A stretch of 64,000 nucleotides of DNA from Bacteroides sp. GTDB lineage: Bacteria; Bacteroidota; Bacteroidia; Bacteroidales; UBA7960. A program made the translations under genes and the position numbers. Under the pieces are notes generated by a model. That model had not been told where the DNA came from. It ran no database searches and was given only the letters and a program-made list of their open reading frames with translations. The stretch is taken from NCBI GenBank assembly GCA_036351255.1, contig JAZBOS010000128.1:62001-126000 (forward strand). The letters run 5' to 3'. This document shows positions 35,445 through 44,225 of the stretch, piece by piece; position 1 is the stretch's first letter; each line of letters begins with the position of its first letter.

Positions 35445-38138
35445 TTAAATGGCATTCAGAAAGTCATGCAGATCCTCGTCCGTTTTTAGGTTCAACTTCT
35501 TTCTGAGTCGCGAACGGCTGATAAAAGCACTTGATGGAAGGATATTCAGGATGTCGGCGATTTCCTTCGAGTTTAAACCAATTTTTAAATATGCACACAA
35601 ACGCAAATCATGGACAGACAAGGCTGGAAATTGCTCCTTTAATTTTTTGAAAAACTCCTGATGCAATTCATCCATTTGTATCTCAAAGGTTTTGTCATCC
35701 ACAATTAGGTAGGAGTCCAATAATCTTTGCATTTCACTCCATTTCATTTTAGCCAGGGCAGGATTTTTTTGTGCATCGTCGCATTTCTCTTTCAGAATGA
35801 CAAGCAGGCGATTTTTATCTTCATTCTCTTTTGCTTTCTTTGCCAGTTCAACGGTCTTGTTTTTTAATAGATCTTTGAGCTGGTCCGATTCCACTTTAAG
35901 CCGTTCCTGCTCTAGAAGCAGAATTTCTTGTCTGTATTTTTCGGCTTGCTGTCTTAGCGATTGCTGTTCCCTGATCAACATCTTTTTCTTTTCTTTTTTC
36001 AGGGTCAATTTTTGCCGTTCGCGAACAAGATAGATGGACAATGACAGTAAGGCAACGTAAAAAACATAAGCAAACCAGGAATGATACCACGGAGCCGCAA
36101 TTTGGAATGAAACCTCCCGTGATCCTGTTATTTTCCCATTTAAATTTGCTCTAACCAGAAGTGTAAAGTTCCCAAAATCTAAATTAAACAGATCAAAATT
36201 ATTATCAGATGTCCAGGGAGTCCAGTTTTCTTCATCACTAAGTTTGAACTGGTATAAAACATTGTTTTGGTTTGGAACAATGAATTCAATTCTCAGGTTG
36301 TTTAGCCTGGAAGAAATCGTTGCACCATTGAAATACAGGGTTTTTTCTTTGTTATTGAAGGCTTGAATTTTACGTAAAACAGGGTTGTTGAAGGCAGCTA
36401 GCTTTTCTTCTGCAGAATTTAGGTATTGAAATGCAAAACCGTTGTAAACCGGAAAAAAATTATACTCCGGGTGCAGTTCAATAGGTTTATAGAATCCAGG
36501 CAAAAGATAATCAATGTTGGGATAGCTTACCACTCCTGTATCTTGTAAAAATTTGTTGGCAATGGAATCGAAAGTATACTGAGATTTATTCGTAATCACG
36601 TGAATGCCTTTGTTGTTTTGAAACAGGAAAGGATTGGTTCCTTCAAAATCCTTTTCAGGAAAGATCTGTCTCTCAAGGGGATACAGCTTATTATCCAGGG
36701 AAGCCCTGATTACACCAAAATTGGGGATATTGACCCATAAAATGTTGTCATTCTCTAAGATCAGCTGATTACAGGAACCAAGAATAAGTTCCATTTTTTT
36801 AAAAAACACCCAATTGTTATCCGATTTTTTAAAAATGGAGATGCCATTGTAATTTCCAGTCAATAAAAAATCCTTGTAAGGAACGATAGTCCATACTCCG
36901 TGCTGATTGCTAATTTGACGGATGGTATTTCCTTCTAAAACAAATAAACCCTGATCGTGACCGATTAACAAATTATTGTCGATGTTTTCGAGGGTCCAGA
37001 CTTGTCCTTCTGACCCTGAAACGAGCTGAAAACGAATAAACTCAGCATCGTTGTTGAGATCTGTCCAGTTTGCCTTGTACAACCCCTGGTTTGTTCCAAG
37101 AAAAAATATGTTTTCTTTCAGACATGCGGTATGCCCTGTCCCAAAATCTCCCCTGTAATCAAAAAAATAACTAATGTTGTTCTTAAGGTTTAGCGCAGCG
37201 ATTCCATAATCCATTCCAATCCATAATTTCCCTGCAGGACTGTAATGTAAACTTAAAATAGTATTATTGGGTAATCCCTTATTTTTATTTATATGATGAA
37301 TTATTTTTCCATCAAGATCAGCGATGTACAAACCTTTCAACACAGTTCCAAAAGCCAGGTAACTTTTGTCAATGTGTTCAAAGCTAAAAACATTCGCAGT
37401 TTTTAAATTTTGCGATAAGCTGTTGTTAATGGGGCTGAGCTGGCCTCCTGAATATCGGTAAAGCCCGGAGTTTTTGGTGACAATAATAGTATCCTCGTTT
37501 TTCTGAAATATTCCGGAAATCTGGAATTTTATTGTATCCGGGAAACTGAAAACAAGGTTGAGTGAAAGATCGGCGAACTGATAAAGGCCAAATGTTTCAT
37601 CTGCAAAATACAGGTTATCGTTAGAGAAAAAGCAGTCGGTAAATTTACTTGGTGCCGCTATCTTTGTAAGTTGTTCATTTTTGTATATGTAAATATTTTG
37701 TGCTGAAACAAAAATGACATTGTCCTCAAGCAAGTGAACGTCCCAAAACTCTTCATACAACTCAAAAAGATCTTGCTGAAATGGGTATAAAGAAATGTAT
37801 TCAAAGGCCTGGTATTTATTTTTTTTCCAGACTCCAAAATCCAAATCCGAACCAGAATAAATGATCGAATCATTAAGAACCAATAAGGCACGGGTTATAC
37901 CGCTACTCCCTTTGTAACTGTTCCAGGTTTTGCCATCGTACTCCAGCAAACCCAGATCGGCGGCCATATAAACTATGCCATTGGGCGCTGATGCAATATC
38001 CCATATTTTTCCTTTGTTATGAAAGTCAGAAGGTGAAAAGTTTTCAAGCAAAGGAACTCCTTTTTCCGGAAAATTTTGCCCTGTTAGCGAAAAAGTGCCG
38101 AAAAAAAATAAAAATAAAAGGATAAAAGAAGCCTTCAA
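35445..38138 (-). CDS. Membrane-spanning propeller/Y_Y_Y sensor with LuxR-type HTH (PUL regulator)
   Basis: 897 aa. Signal sequence 1-20; periplasmic part of beta-propeller (Reg_prop-like) repeats up to about 600 (KIWDIASAPNGIVYMAADLGLLEYDGKTW in part, NTILSLHYSPAGKLWIGMDYGIAAL); a Y_Y_Y domain at about 615-680 (YQFKLSDEENWTPW); one transmembrane helix about 680-705; a long coiled coil (KEKKKMLIREQQSLRQQAEK on) to about 780; and a C-terminal LuxR-like HTH from about 835 (LSVHDLRLCAYLKIGLNSKE, then SRSRLRKKLNLKTDEDL). No histidine kinase or receiver domain is present. This layout suggests a direct transmembrane transcription factor for polysaccharide utilization, in place of a hybrid two-component system. 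It lies next to the beta-glucan locus on the same strand. Confidence 0.82.
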   Translation of the reverse strand: MKASFILLFLFFFGTFSLTGQNFPEKGVPLLENFSPSDFHNKGKIWDIASAPNGIVYMAADLGLLEYDGKTWNSYKGSSGITRALLVLNDSIIYSGSDLDFGVWKKNKYQAFEYISLYPFQQDLFELYEEFWDVHLLEDNVIFVSAQNIYIYKNEQLTKIAAPSKFTDCFFSNDNLYFADETFGLYQFADLSLNLVFSFPDTIKFQISGIFQKNEDTIIVTKNSGLYRYSGGQLSPINNSLSQNLKTANVFSFEHIDKSYLAFGTVLKGLYIADLDGKIIHHINKNKGLPNNTILSLHYSPAGKLWIGMDYGIAALNLKNNISYFFDYRGDFGTGHTACLKENIFFLGTNQGLYKANWTDLNNDAEFIRFQLVSGSEGQVWTLENIDNNLLIGHDQGLFVLEGNTIRQISNQHGVWTIVPYKDFLLTGNYNGISIFKKSDNNWVFFKKMELILGSCNQLILENDNILWVNIPNFGVIRASLDNKLYPLERQIFPEKDFEGTNPFLFQNNKGIHVITNKSQYTFDSIANKFLQDTGVVSYPNIDYLLPGFYKPIELHPEYNFFPVYNGFAFQYLNSAEEKLAAFNNPVLRKIQAFNNKEKTLYFNGATISSRLNNLRIEFIVPNQNNVLYQFKLSDEENWTPWTSDNNFDLFNLDFGNFTLLVRANLNGKITGSREVSFQIAAPWYHSWFAYVFYVALLSLSIYLVRERQKLTLKKEKKKMLIREQQSLRQQAEKYRQEILLLEQERLKVESDQLKDLLKNKTVELAKKAKENEDKNRLLVILKEKCDDAQKNPALAKMKWSEMQRLLDSYLIVDDKTFEIQMDELHQEFFKKLKEQFPALSVHDLRLCAYLKIGLNSKEIADILNILPSSAFISRSRLRKKLNLKTDEDLHDFLNAI

Positions 38139-38272
38139 ATGTTTTCTGTGTCGTCAGTATTTATATTTATGCAATATAATAAAAAATACTGTAGGTTTCC
38201 GACATGTATTAGGATATACCTCGTATTCTTTTTGCCAATCCTGTGTAAGATACCAATTATCTTCCCGGATAA

Positions 38273-38911
38273 TTAATATACCCCCCTGCAATTCTCTTGC
38301 AAATAAACACTAATCCTGTCAACTTCACGGGCTCCTGCAGGAATTTCCTCTAACTCCAGGCCAGGAAATAACTGTTTTTCATTCCATTGTTGAATGGTGG
38401 TGCTAAAAAACGCTGATGTATATGAATCAGTTTCATATACAATGATATCATACTTTTCTCCTTTATCGCCTCCAAAACGAGTGATAACCTGCCATTCACC
38501 ATTTCTTTTATACGAAGTATTGGTATGATCAGACTGAGGATAATATAAATTGTTACTGGGTTTTAACAGAACCCAAATATCTTTTTCATGCGATTCTGGA
38601 TAAACGCCGTAAGTTAAAATCCTGCATTTTACAGAGTCATTTTCAACCGGCGAAATTACCTGAACACTTTTTACCGGATATTCTATTTGTCTTTTGCTTC
38701 CTAATACTGGTTGTTCAATCTGGCCTGGCATATTTGCACCCACATAGGCGTATGCGCCATAAAAGATTAATAAAATACCCAATATAGCCAACGGGATTTT
38801 TAATTTAATATTTATTAAATCCAGTGAAGCTCCTCGAAATGAAATGCTATCCACAATCGCAATCAAAACAAGGATAGCACCAATGATGATTAGGATAGTT
38901 TCTGAAGACAT
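38273..38911 (-). CDS. Hypothetical protein with two N-terminal transmembrane helices
   Basis: 212 aa, not recognised. Residues about 4-23 (TILIIIGAILVLIAIVDSI) and 38-58 (IPLAILGILLIFYGAYAYVG) are membrane helices; the rest (about 60-212) is soluble and beta-rich, with KSVQVISPVENDSVKCRIL, WVLLKPSNNLYYPQ and FGGDKGEKYDIIVYET, a pattern like an Ig-like extracytoplasmic domain. The topology would put this part outside the inner membrane. It sits between the terminator of the glucan operon and the regulator gene, 134 bp upstream of the regulator start, so a joint role in sensing is possible but unproven. Confidence 0.65.
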   Translation of the reverse strand: MSSETILIIIGAILVLIAIVDSISFRGASLDLINIKLKIPLAILGILLIFYGAYAYVGANMPGQIEQPVLGSKRQIEYPVKSVQVISPVENDSVKCRILTYGVYPESHEKDIWVLLKPSNNLYYPQSDHTNTSYKRNGEWQVITRFGGDKGEKYDIIVYETDSYTSAFFSTTIQQWNEKQLFPGLELEEIPAGAREVDRISVYLQENCRGVY

Positions 38912-38970
38912 TTTTTTGAAGTTTTAATAAATGTAATAAAACAATTTTAAAATGCGATGAGAAAAAGAGA

Positions 38971-39000
38971 AAAAAGCCGTCCTTTTACAGACGGCTTTTT
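38971..39000. terminator. Intrinsic terminator of the beta-glucan operon
   Basis: AAAAAGCCGTC (38971-38981) and GACGGCTTTTT (38990-39000) form an 11-bp stem with an 8-nt loop and T-rich flanks on both strands. It starts 16 bp beyond the stop of the type IX-secreted binding protein (39017), closing that transcript. Confidence 0.85.
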
Positions 39001-39016
39001 TTAAATGAAATTAAAT

Positions 39017-42000
39017 TTACTTCACAATCAGTTTTTGGGTTTGCAATCCTCCGTTCAATGTTTGAATTCTCACGAAATAAACTCCCCGGTTCATGCCGCC
39101 GGTGTTTATTTTGGAAGCGTTGGTTGAAAGGATCATTCTTCCGCTAAGGTCAAACACTTCCAATTGTTTTACCTGGGCGTTGAGAGTCACCACTTGGCCC
39201 GAATTGACGGGGTTTGGATACAACCTAACCTGACTCTGGGCGGCATCAAGCTCGTTCACGCTGGTTCCGTCAGAATAGAAGAACACATTGTCGACATAAA
39301 CCGTGAATGCTGCGGTTGGCAAGCCAGATAAAACTAACTGCGCAATATTTTGTCTTCCCGCAAGGTTAGTAAAATCATCCAGGGGAATATCCAGACTCAC
39401 CCATTCACCCTGGGTTAAATCGGTAAATACAACTTCGTGCTCGGTGTCGTCACCACCGCCATAACCAGCATCAGGACCAAAGTCAACAAGTTTCACGCGG
39501 AATGTTGTGAAATCTGCAGACCAAACATCCAAATGGAAATGTGTCATACTGGTTATGTCAATCTGGTTTGCCACTGTTTCAATCCCCACATAGTCGAGGC
39601 TCGAATATTTTTTGGTAGGATTACCATCAATGGTTACTTCTTCATAGGCTGCTTGTGACCAATCAGTTCTCCAGGTATCAACAGGGACATCTGTGTAGGC
39701 ATCACTGAACAGGGAAATCACGTCAGCCGGATCCTGGGTTGGGGTTGGTGCTCCTTCCGTTGGGCCGTCAGGCGTTGTACCTCCGGCATTAAAGGTGATG
39801 TTGTCAAAATAAACAATGTTATCCTGTTCTCTGCCTTCCAAATCAAAATCAGGAAATACAACAATTTGATCATATTGACCTTCTGCTTCAGGTGGATTTG
39901 GAAAGTCAGAGAAATCAAAGGTCAATTCTTCCCATTCATCCACCAGGGTGTTGGCTACCTTAATTTCAGGCTGCGACCAACCGCTGTTGGCCACCAACTT
40001 AATGCCTACATCACTGATTACAGACTTCCATACCATGATCTTGATGGTAGAGTTTGTTTCATCCAGCACGAACGGACCAAGGTCAGTTGTGCCATGGGCT
40101 GATTCAACCCCAGCATAGGGCTGTCCGGTTTGCAGTGCTGTAAATTTGGCCACAGTGGCTGATGTATTTGCCCCAGATTGGTCGGGATTTGCAATGATTT
40201 CAAGTGCAGGATTGGTATCGTTTTCAAACACGTTCCAGGTCCAGTCGGCGCCATAGCCACCCTCTTCAAAGTCGATGGGAGCATTGGGCCCTTCTGGTGT
40301 GGTTCCCCCACCACCTGAAACAGCACTTGCAGTTGCAGCACCGGGAGAGAATAATTCTTCAACGGTGTTGTATTGATACAGCCAGAAAGTATAACTGGTG
40401 CCAAGTTCGAGTCCTCCGAGCACAAAACCGAATGCATTGATGCCATCACCATCACCAGCAGTCGAACCAAAAATATATTCGGTTGCAGTGGTAGGATCAG
40501 CAGGGGCTTCGGCAGTTTTTGAGTAAAACATTTTATAAACCACATCGCCACCTACCTGGTTGGGGCCACAAGCAATGAATAATTCTCCATCTCCAACCGG
40601 AGTTTCACCTATCATGTTTGAAACAGCCAGACCTGCAGGCACCTGAGGAGCACCGCCACTGCCAGCCGCCGAGAAGGTTATGTTATCGAAATAGACAATA
40701 TTGTCCTGCTCTCTGCCTTCCAGATCAAAGTCGGGAAAAATAGCAATTTGATCATATTGACCTTCAGCTTCTGGCGGGTTTGGAAGACCAGAAAAGTCAA
40801 AAGTAAGTTCTTCCCATTCATTAACCAAGGTGTTGGCTATTTTAATTTCAGGCTGAGCCCAACCGCTGTTGGCAATTAACTTTATGCCTACATCACTGAT
40901 TACAGTTTTCCACACCATGATCTTGATGGTGGAATTTGTTTCATCCAGTACAAATGGACCAAGGTCAGTTGTCCCGTGAGCAGATTCAACACCAGCCCAA
41001 GGTTGTCCGGTCTGCAGTGCCGTAAATTTGGCCACCTTAGCAGAAGTGTTATTTCCTGATTGATCAGGATTGTCGATAATTTCTAACGCAGGATTGGTAT
41101 CATTTTCAAATACTGTCCAAGTCCAGTCGGCGCCGTATCCGCCTTCTTCAAAATCGATGGGGGCATTGGGCCCTTCGGTTGGTCCTGAGCCATCCTTGTA
41201 AAAATAAATATTATCAAGGAATATGGTTGGGGATCCATCTCCGTCGAAAAACTTGAACTGGATTACATTGGCCAAATCAACTACGTCAGCAAATTCCGTC
41301 AACGGAATGTTGTAGCTAACCCATTGGTTTGGTGTAATTGGTAATGAATATACAATTTCACTTGGTCCTGGGCTGATCAGGGTAAAATTCACTACAGTTG
41401 CATCGGCCGTCCACATATCAATATGTATGGTTTCCATTTGCGTAACATTAAGTGCACTGGCAAATTCAGTCCCTTGGTAATTGAAGTTGGCATACTTTAA
41501 TGTTTCATTTCCAGCAATTTCAACAAAAGACATCACGGTAGATTGTCCCCATCCTGGGTTAAAATTGGTCCCTGCCACATCGGTGTAAGCACCGCTGAAA
41601 ATGGAAAGCACGTTGGCCTCATCTTCGGTAGGGGTTGGGGCAGCCACAGTAGGGCCGTCAGGTGTGGTTCCTCCAGCATTGAAGGTAATATTATCAAAAT
41701 AAATAATATTGTCCTGTTCTCTTCCTTCCAGATCAAAATCAGGGAATACAACCACCTGATCCAACTGACCTTCTTCTTCAGGAGGGTTAAGATATGCTGA
41801 GAAGTCGAAAGTAAGTTCTTCCCACTCGTTTACCAAGGTATTCGGAACCTTAATTTCTACTTGTGCCCAGCCATTTGCTGAGACCAATTTAATGCCCACA
41901 TCGCTGATAACTGTTTTCCAAACCATAATTTTAATTGTGGAATTGGTCGCATCCAGCACAAATGGGCCGAGGTCAGTTGTGCCATGGGCAGATTCAACAC

Positions 42001-42235
42001 CAGCCCAAGGCTGACCTGCCTGCAAAGCTGTGAACTTGGCTACTGTTGCAGAAGTGTTGATTCCTGACGGATCAGGGTTAGTAATAATCTCCAATGCAGG
42101 ATTGGTATCGTTTTCAAAGACTGTCCACGTCCAGTCGGCTCCGTGCCCACCCGGTTCAAAATCGATCGGGCCATTTTGAGCAAAACTCATTAATGATGCA
42201 ATAAGCATCATTAAGAAAATTGTAGTTTTTTTCAT
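39017..42235 (-). CDS. Type IX-secreted multi-repeat glycan-binding-type protein
   Basis: 1072 aa from the ATG at 42235 (MKKTTIFLMMLIASLMSFAQ signal peptide); the ORF extends 11 codons upstream but without signal character. Three copies of a 170-residue beta-rich module A (PIDFE-GG-GADWTW, GREQDNI-YFDNITF; about residues 21-190, 358-525, 649-815), two copies of a 150-residue module B (APTPTEDEANVLSIFSGAYT and APTPTQDPADVISLFSDAYT; about 200-355 and 820-985), one FN3-like domain (about 530-640), and a type IX sorting tail (VRLYPNPVNSGQVV, MNRGVYFVRI). No catalytic site is seen. Module B also occurs in the 462-aa lipoprotein of the same locus, which fits a shared ligand, presumably beta-glucan. 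It is the last gene of the operon. Confidence 0.8.
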   Translation of the reverse strand: MKKTTIFLMMLIASLMSFAQNGPIDFEPGGHGADWTWTVFENDTNPALEIITNPDPSGINTSATVAKFTALQAGQPWAGVESAHGTTDLGPFVLDATNSTIKIMVWKTVISDVGIKLVSANGWAQVEIKVPNTLVNEWEELTFDFSAYLNPPEEEGQLDQVVVFPDFDLEGREQDNIIYFDNITFNAGGTTPDGPTVAAPTPTEDEANVLSIFSGAYTDVAGTNFNPGWGQSTVMSFVEIAGNETLKYANFNYQGTEFASALNVTQMETIHIDMWTADATVVNFTLISPGPSEIVYSLPITPNQWVSYNIPLTEFADVVDLANVIQFKFFDGDGSPTIFLDNIYFYKDGSGPTEGPNAPIDFEEGGYGADWTWTVFENDTNPALEIIDNPDQSGNNTSAKVAKFTALQTGQPWAGVESAHGTTDLGPFVLDETNSTIKIMVWKTVISDVGIKLIANSGWAQPEIKIANTLVNEWEELTFDFSGLPNPPEAEGQYDQIAIFPDFDLEGREQDNIVYFDNITFSAAGSGGAPQVPAGLAVSNMIGETPVGDGELFIACGPNQVGGDVVYKMFYSKTAEAPADPTTATEYIFGSTAGDGDGINAFGFVLGGLELGTSYTFWLYQYNTVEELFSPGAATASAVSGGGGTTPEGPNAPIDFEEGGYGADWTWNVFENDTNPALEIIANPDQSGANTSATVAKFTALQTGQPYAGVESAHGTTDLGPFVLDETNSTIKIMVWKSVISDVGIKLVANSGWSQPEIKVANTLVDEWEELTFDFSDFPNPPEAEGQYDQIVVFPDFDLEGREQDNIVYFDNITFNAGGTTPDGPTEGAPTPTQDPADVISLFSDAYTDVPVDTWRTDWSQAAYEEVTIDGNPTKKYSSLDYVGIETVANQIDITSMTHFHLDVWSADFTTFRVKLVDFGPDAGYGGGDDTEHEVVFTDLTQGEWVSLDIPLDDFTNLAGRQNIAQLVLSGLPTAAFTVYVDNVFFYSDGTSVNELDAAQSQVRLYPNPVNSGQVVTLNAQVKQLEVFDLSGRMILSTNASKINTGGMNRGVYFVRIQTLNGGLQTQKLIVK
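39778..42175 (-). repeat. Three dispersed 500-bp coding repeats (module A)
   Basis: Module A of the type IX-secreted protein is encoded three times, at about 41662-42175, 40663-41164 and 39778-40291. The copies remain highly similar at the DNA level, for example the stretch encoding GREQDNI and YFDNITF and that encoding ESAHGTTDLGPFVLD, so they are recent or homogenised duplications and a likely site for copy-number change. Confidence 0.75.
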
Positions 42236-42329
42236 AATAGATTCAGGTTTAAGGTTAAAAAAGAACATTCATTTTAAAAAAAATTTATGTTGAAAATGCT
42301 TAAATTGCTGTTTTACATAAAGGTACCAC

Positions 42330-43265
42330 TTATTTTTGTTTTTGAAGGTGCTTAACCGCCAGTTTTGGCGTCCGGTCTATTTTAAACAGGCCCCAATGTT
42401 TTTCGGGTTCCAAAGGTTCAGGTGAGCCTTTCCAGAATTCATCAAAAGCTTCAAAAAAGAAAGTTAGGATATTTTCTTTTTCTGCCCATTCCATCAAGTT
42501 CTGAAAATATATTTTCTGGTACTCTTCATTTACATTTTCAGGATTTATCCCTCTTCCGTTTGAATTAGTGGCCCAGCCTGCTTCAGTTATGATCACCGGC
42601 TTATTGGGGTATTTCTTTGCAACAGAATAAAAATTTTCCTTGGTGTAATCAAGTGATTCATTGATATGCTTGTATTCCCAAACAGGATAGGTATGTATGG
42701 AAATAAAGTCCACCTCTTCTGCCAGTTTATCCAGTTTTACCAACCAGGGCACATAGTTCTCACAAAAAGTAACAGGTTGTTTGGTTTGGCTTTTCACTTG
42801 TTTTACATAATCCAGCACTTTGTTTTGCGGCACATAATGGTCGGTCCACTCTACGCAAGCCTCATTTCCAACTGAAAGAGAAAAAACAATATCAGGGTAT
42901 TGATTGGCAAATTCAATCAACCTGTTAATACTGTTTTGGTTGTGAACCCGGTTTATTTCCAGGCGTTCCTCGGAGTAAACCCCACCATTCCAGGGACAAT
43001 TGAAGTTATTCATTTCGGCGGTGATATAAGCACTCAGCATCAGTTGAAAATCAAACTTTTCCTTGCTGATGACTTCCAGAATAGTATCTGCGTGCTGATC
43101 GCAATCAAACAGCCGAAGATATTTCCAATGCCCCTGAAGGATTAGTAAATCCTCCTTTATCTCGTCATACGATGGATAAACTCCTCCAGGATTTTGGCCT
43201 TTACGGAAACCGGAATAGCAAATGGCCCTTCCGGGTTTTATTCCAAGTTTTTTAAACAAGTTCAT
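42330..43265 (-). CDS. GH17-type beta-1,3-glucanase/transglycosylase, no signal peptide (second copy)
   Basis: 311 aa from ATG 43265, overlapping the end of the upstream GH17 gene by 14 bp; a TTG two codons earlier is an alternative. TIM-barrel of clan GH-A with GH17-type sites: acid/base Glu 135 in SVGNEACVEW and nucleophile Glu 228 in VIITEAGWATNSNGRG. GAGICYSGFRKGQNPG-like N-terminus (RAICYSGFRKGQNPGG) matches GH17 strand 1. No signal peptide or lipobox is seen, so it should act in the cytosol on imported beta-1,3-gluco-oligosaccharides, by hydrolysis or by transfer. Tightly paired with the next GH17 gene. Confidence 0.82.
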   Translation of the reverse strand: MNLFKKLGIKPGRAICYSGFRKGQNPGGVYPSYDEIKEDLLILQGHWKYLRLFDCDQHADTILEVISKEKFDFQLMLSAYITAEMNNFNCPWNGGVYSEERLEINRVHNQNSINRLIEFANQYPDIVFSLSVGNEACVEWTDHYVPQNKVLDYVKQVKSQTKQPVTFCENYVPWLVKLDKLAEEVDFISIHTYPVWEYKHINESLDYTKENFYSVAKKYPNKPVIITEAGWATNSNGRGINPENVNEEYQKIYFQNLMEWAEKENILTFFFEAFDEFWKGSPEPLEPEKHWGLFKIDRTPKLAVKHLQKQK

Positions 43266-44172
43266 CGACAAATTTCAGTTTTCCCAAATGATCCCAGATT
43301 CCCCAGTATGCGCCTACTTCACCTTCGGCTCCCACTTTCCATGATTCATCAAACGAAGAGAAGTAAAACACTTCAATATCATCGTCATTAGACCATAGCT
43401 GGGTGTTGATGAAATATTTTACGGCATGTTCCACCGATGGAATAGCACCACCCAGGTTTCCGCCTTTGCTGGGCCATCCCGTTTCGGTAATAATGGTTCT
43501 CTTACCCTTACCGGCGCTTTTGGCTTGCTGAAACATTTGTTGCATGTGTTGCAGCGAATACCTGAAATCAGTGCCTTCCCAAAAAGGGTAGCAGTTGCAA
43601 AGGATCACATCGCAGGCCTCCGTTATTTCGGGCCTGACCACAAATTCATAGTAGGCATCAACGTATCCCACTGGAATTTCAGGAATTTCTTTTTTTACCT
43701 TCCGGATAAATTCGAGGAGCTCATCTTCGGATAAATCATTGCGGTAAAGTACTTCATTTCCTACGGCGGCAATGTCAACATAACCCTCTTTGGCCAGCCG
43801 GATCAGGCCTTCGATTTCTTCCTGGTTTTTTTCCGGATCATCGCCCAGCCATGCACCCACAAGGGTTTTCAGCCCATATTCTTTGGCAATCTGGGGGATT
43901 AATTCATTGCCTTCAATGCACGAAAAGGAACGAATCCAGCTGGTGTGCTTTTTAAGGATCTGCATCCTTTTTCTTATTTGCGCTTCCGGAATAATATCTC
44001 CAGGCCCTTGTCCTTCCTCGTAAAGGCTGAAACAAAAACCGTGGACCCCACCATGAAGGATTTCCAGGAACAAATTTTTTAGATACTCAGGCGACTTGTC
44101 GTCGAGAAAGTTTTCGGCGGGGATGCTTTTTGATCCCCTGAATTTTAGATACTTTTCCGCTCTGAATGACAT
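43252..44172 (-). CDS. GH17-type beta-1,3-glucanase/transglycosylase, no signal peptide (first copy)
   Basis: 306 aa. Acid/base Glu 140 in AAVGNEVLYRND and nucleophile Glu 230 in TIITETGWPSKGG, the classical GH17 pair (the ETGWPS signature is also that of plant enzymes). No export signal, so cytosolic. GH17 enzymes hydrolyse or transglycosylate beta-1,3-glucans. It overlaps the following GH17 gene and is 53 bp behind the GPH symporter gene, in the middle of the operon. The two copies differ widely in sequence, so they probably have different chain-length or linkage preference. Confidence 0.85.
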   Translation of the reverse strand: MSFRAEKYLKFRGSKSIPAENFLDDKSPEYLKNLFLEILHGGVHGFCFSLYEEGQGPGDIIPEAQIRKRMQILKKHTSWIRSFSCIEGNELIPQIAKEYGLKTLVGAWLGDDPEKNQEEIEGLIRLAKEGYVDIAAVGNEVLYRNDLSEDELLEFIRKVKKEIPEIPVGYVDAYYEFVVRPEITEACDVILCNCYPFWEGTDFRYSLQHMQQMFQQAKSAGKGKRTIITETGWPSKGGNLGGAIPSVEHAVKYFINTQLWSNDDDIEVFYFSSFDESWKVGAEGEVGAYWGIWDHLGKLKFVDELV

Positions 44173-44225
44173 ATTTCAAGTTATTTAAATTCAAAAAATC
44201 CAATTATTAAAAACGCGCTCTTATT

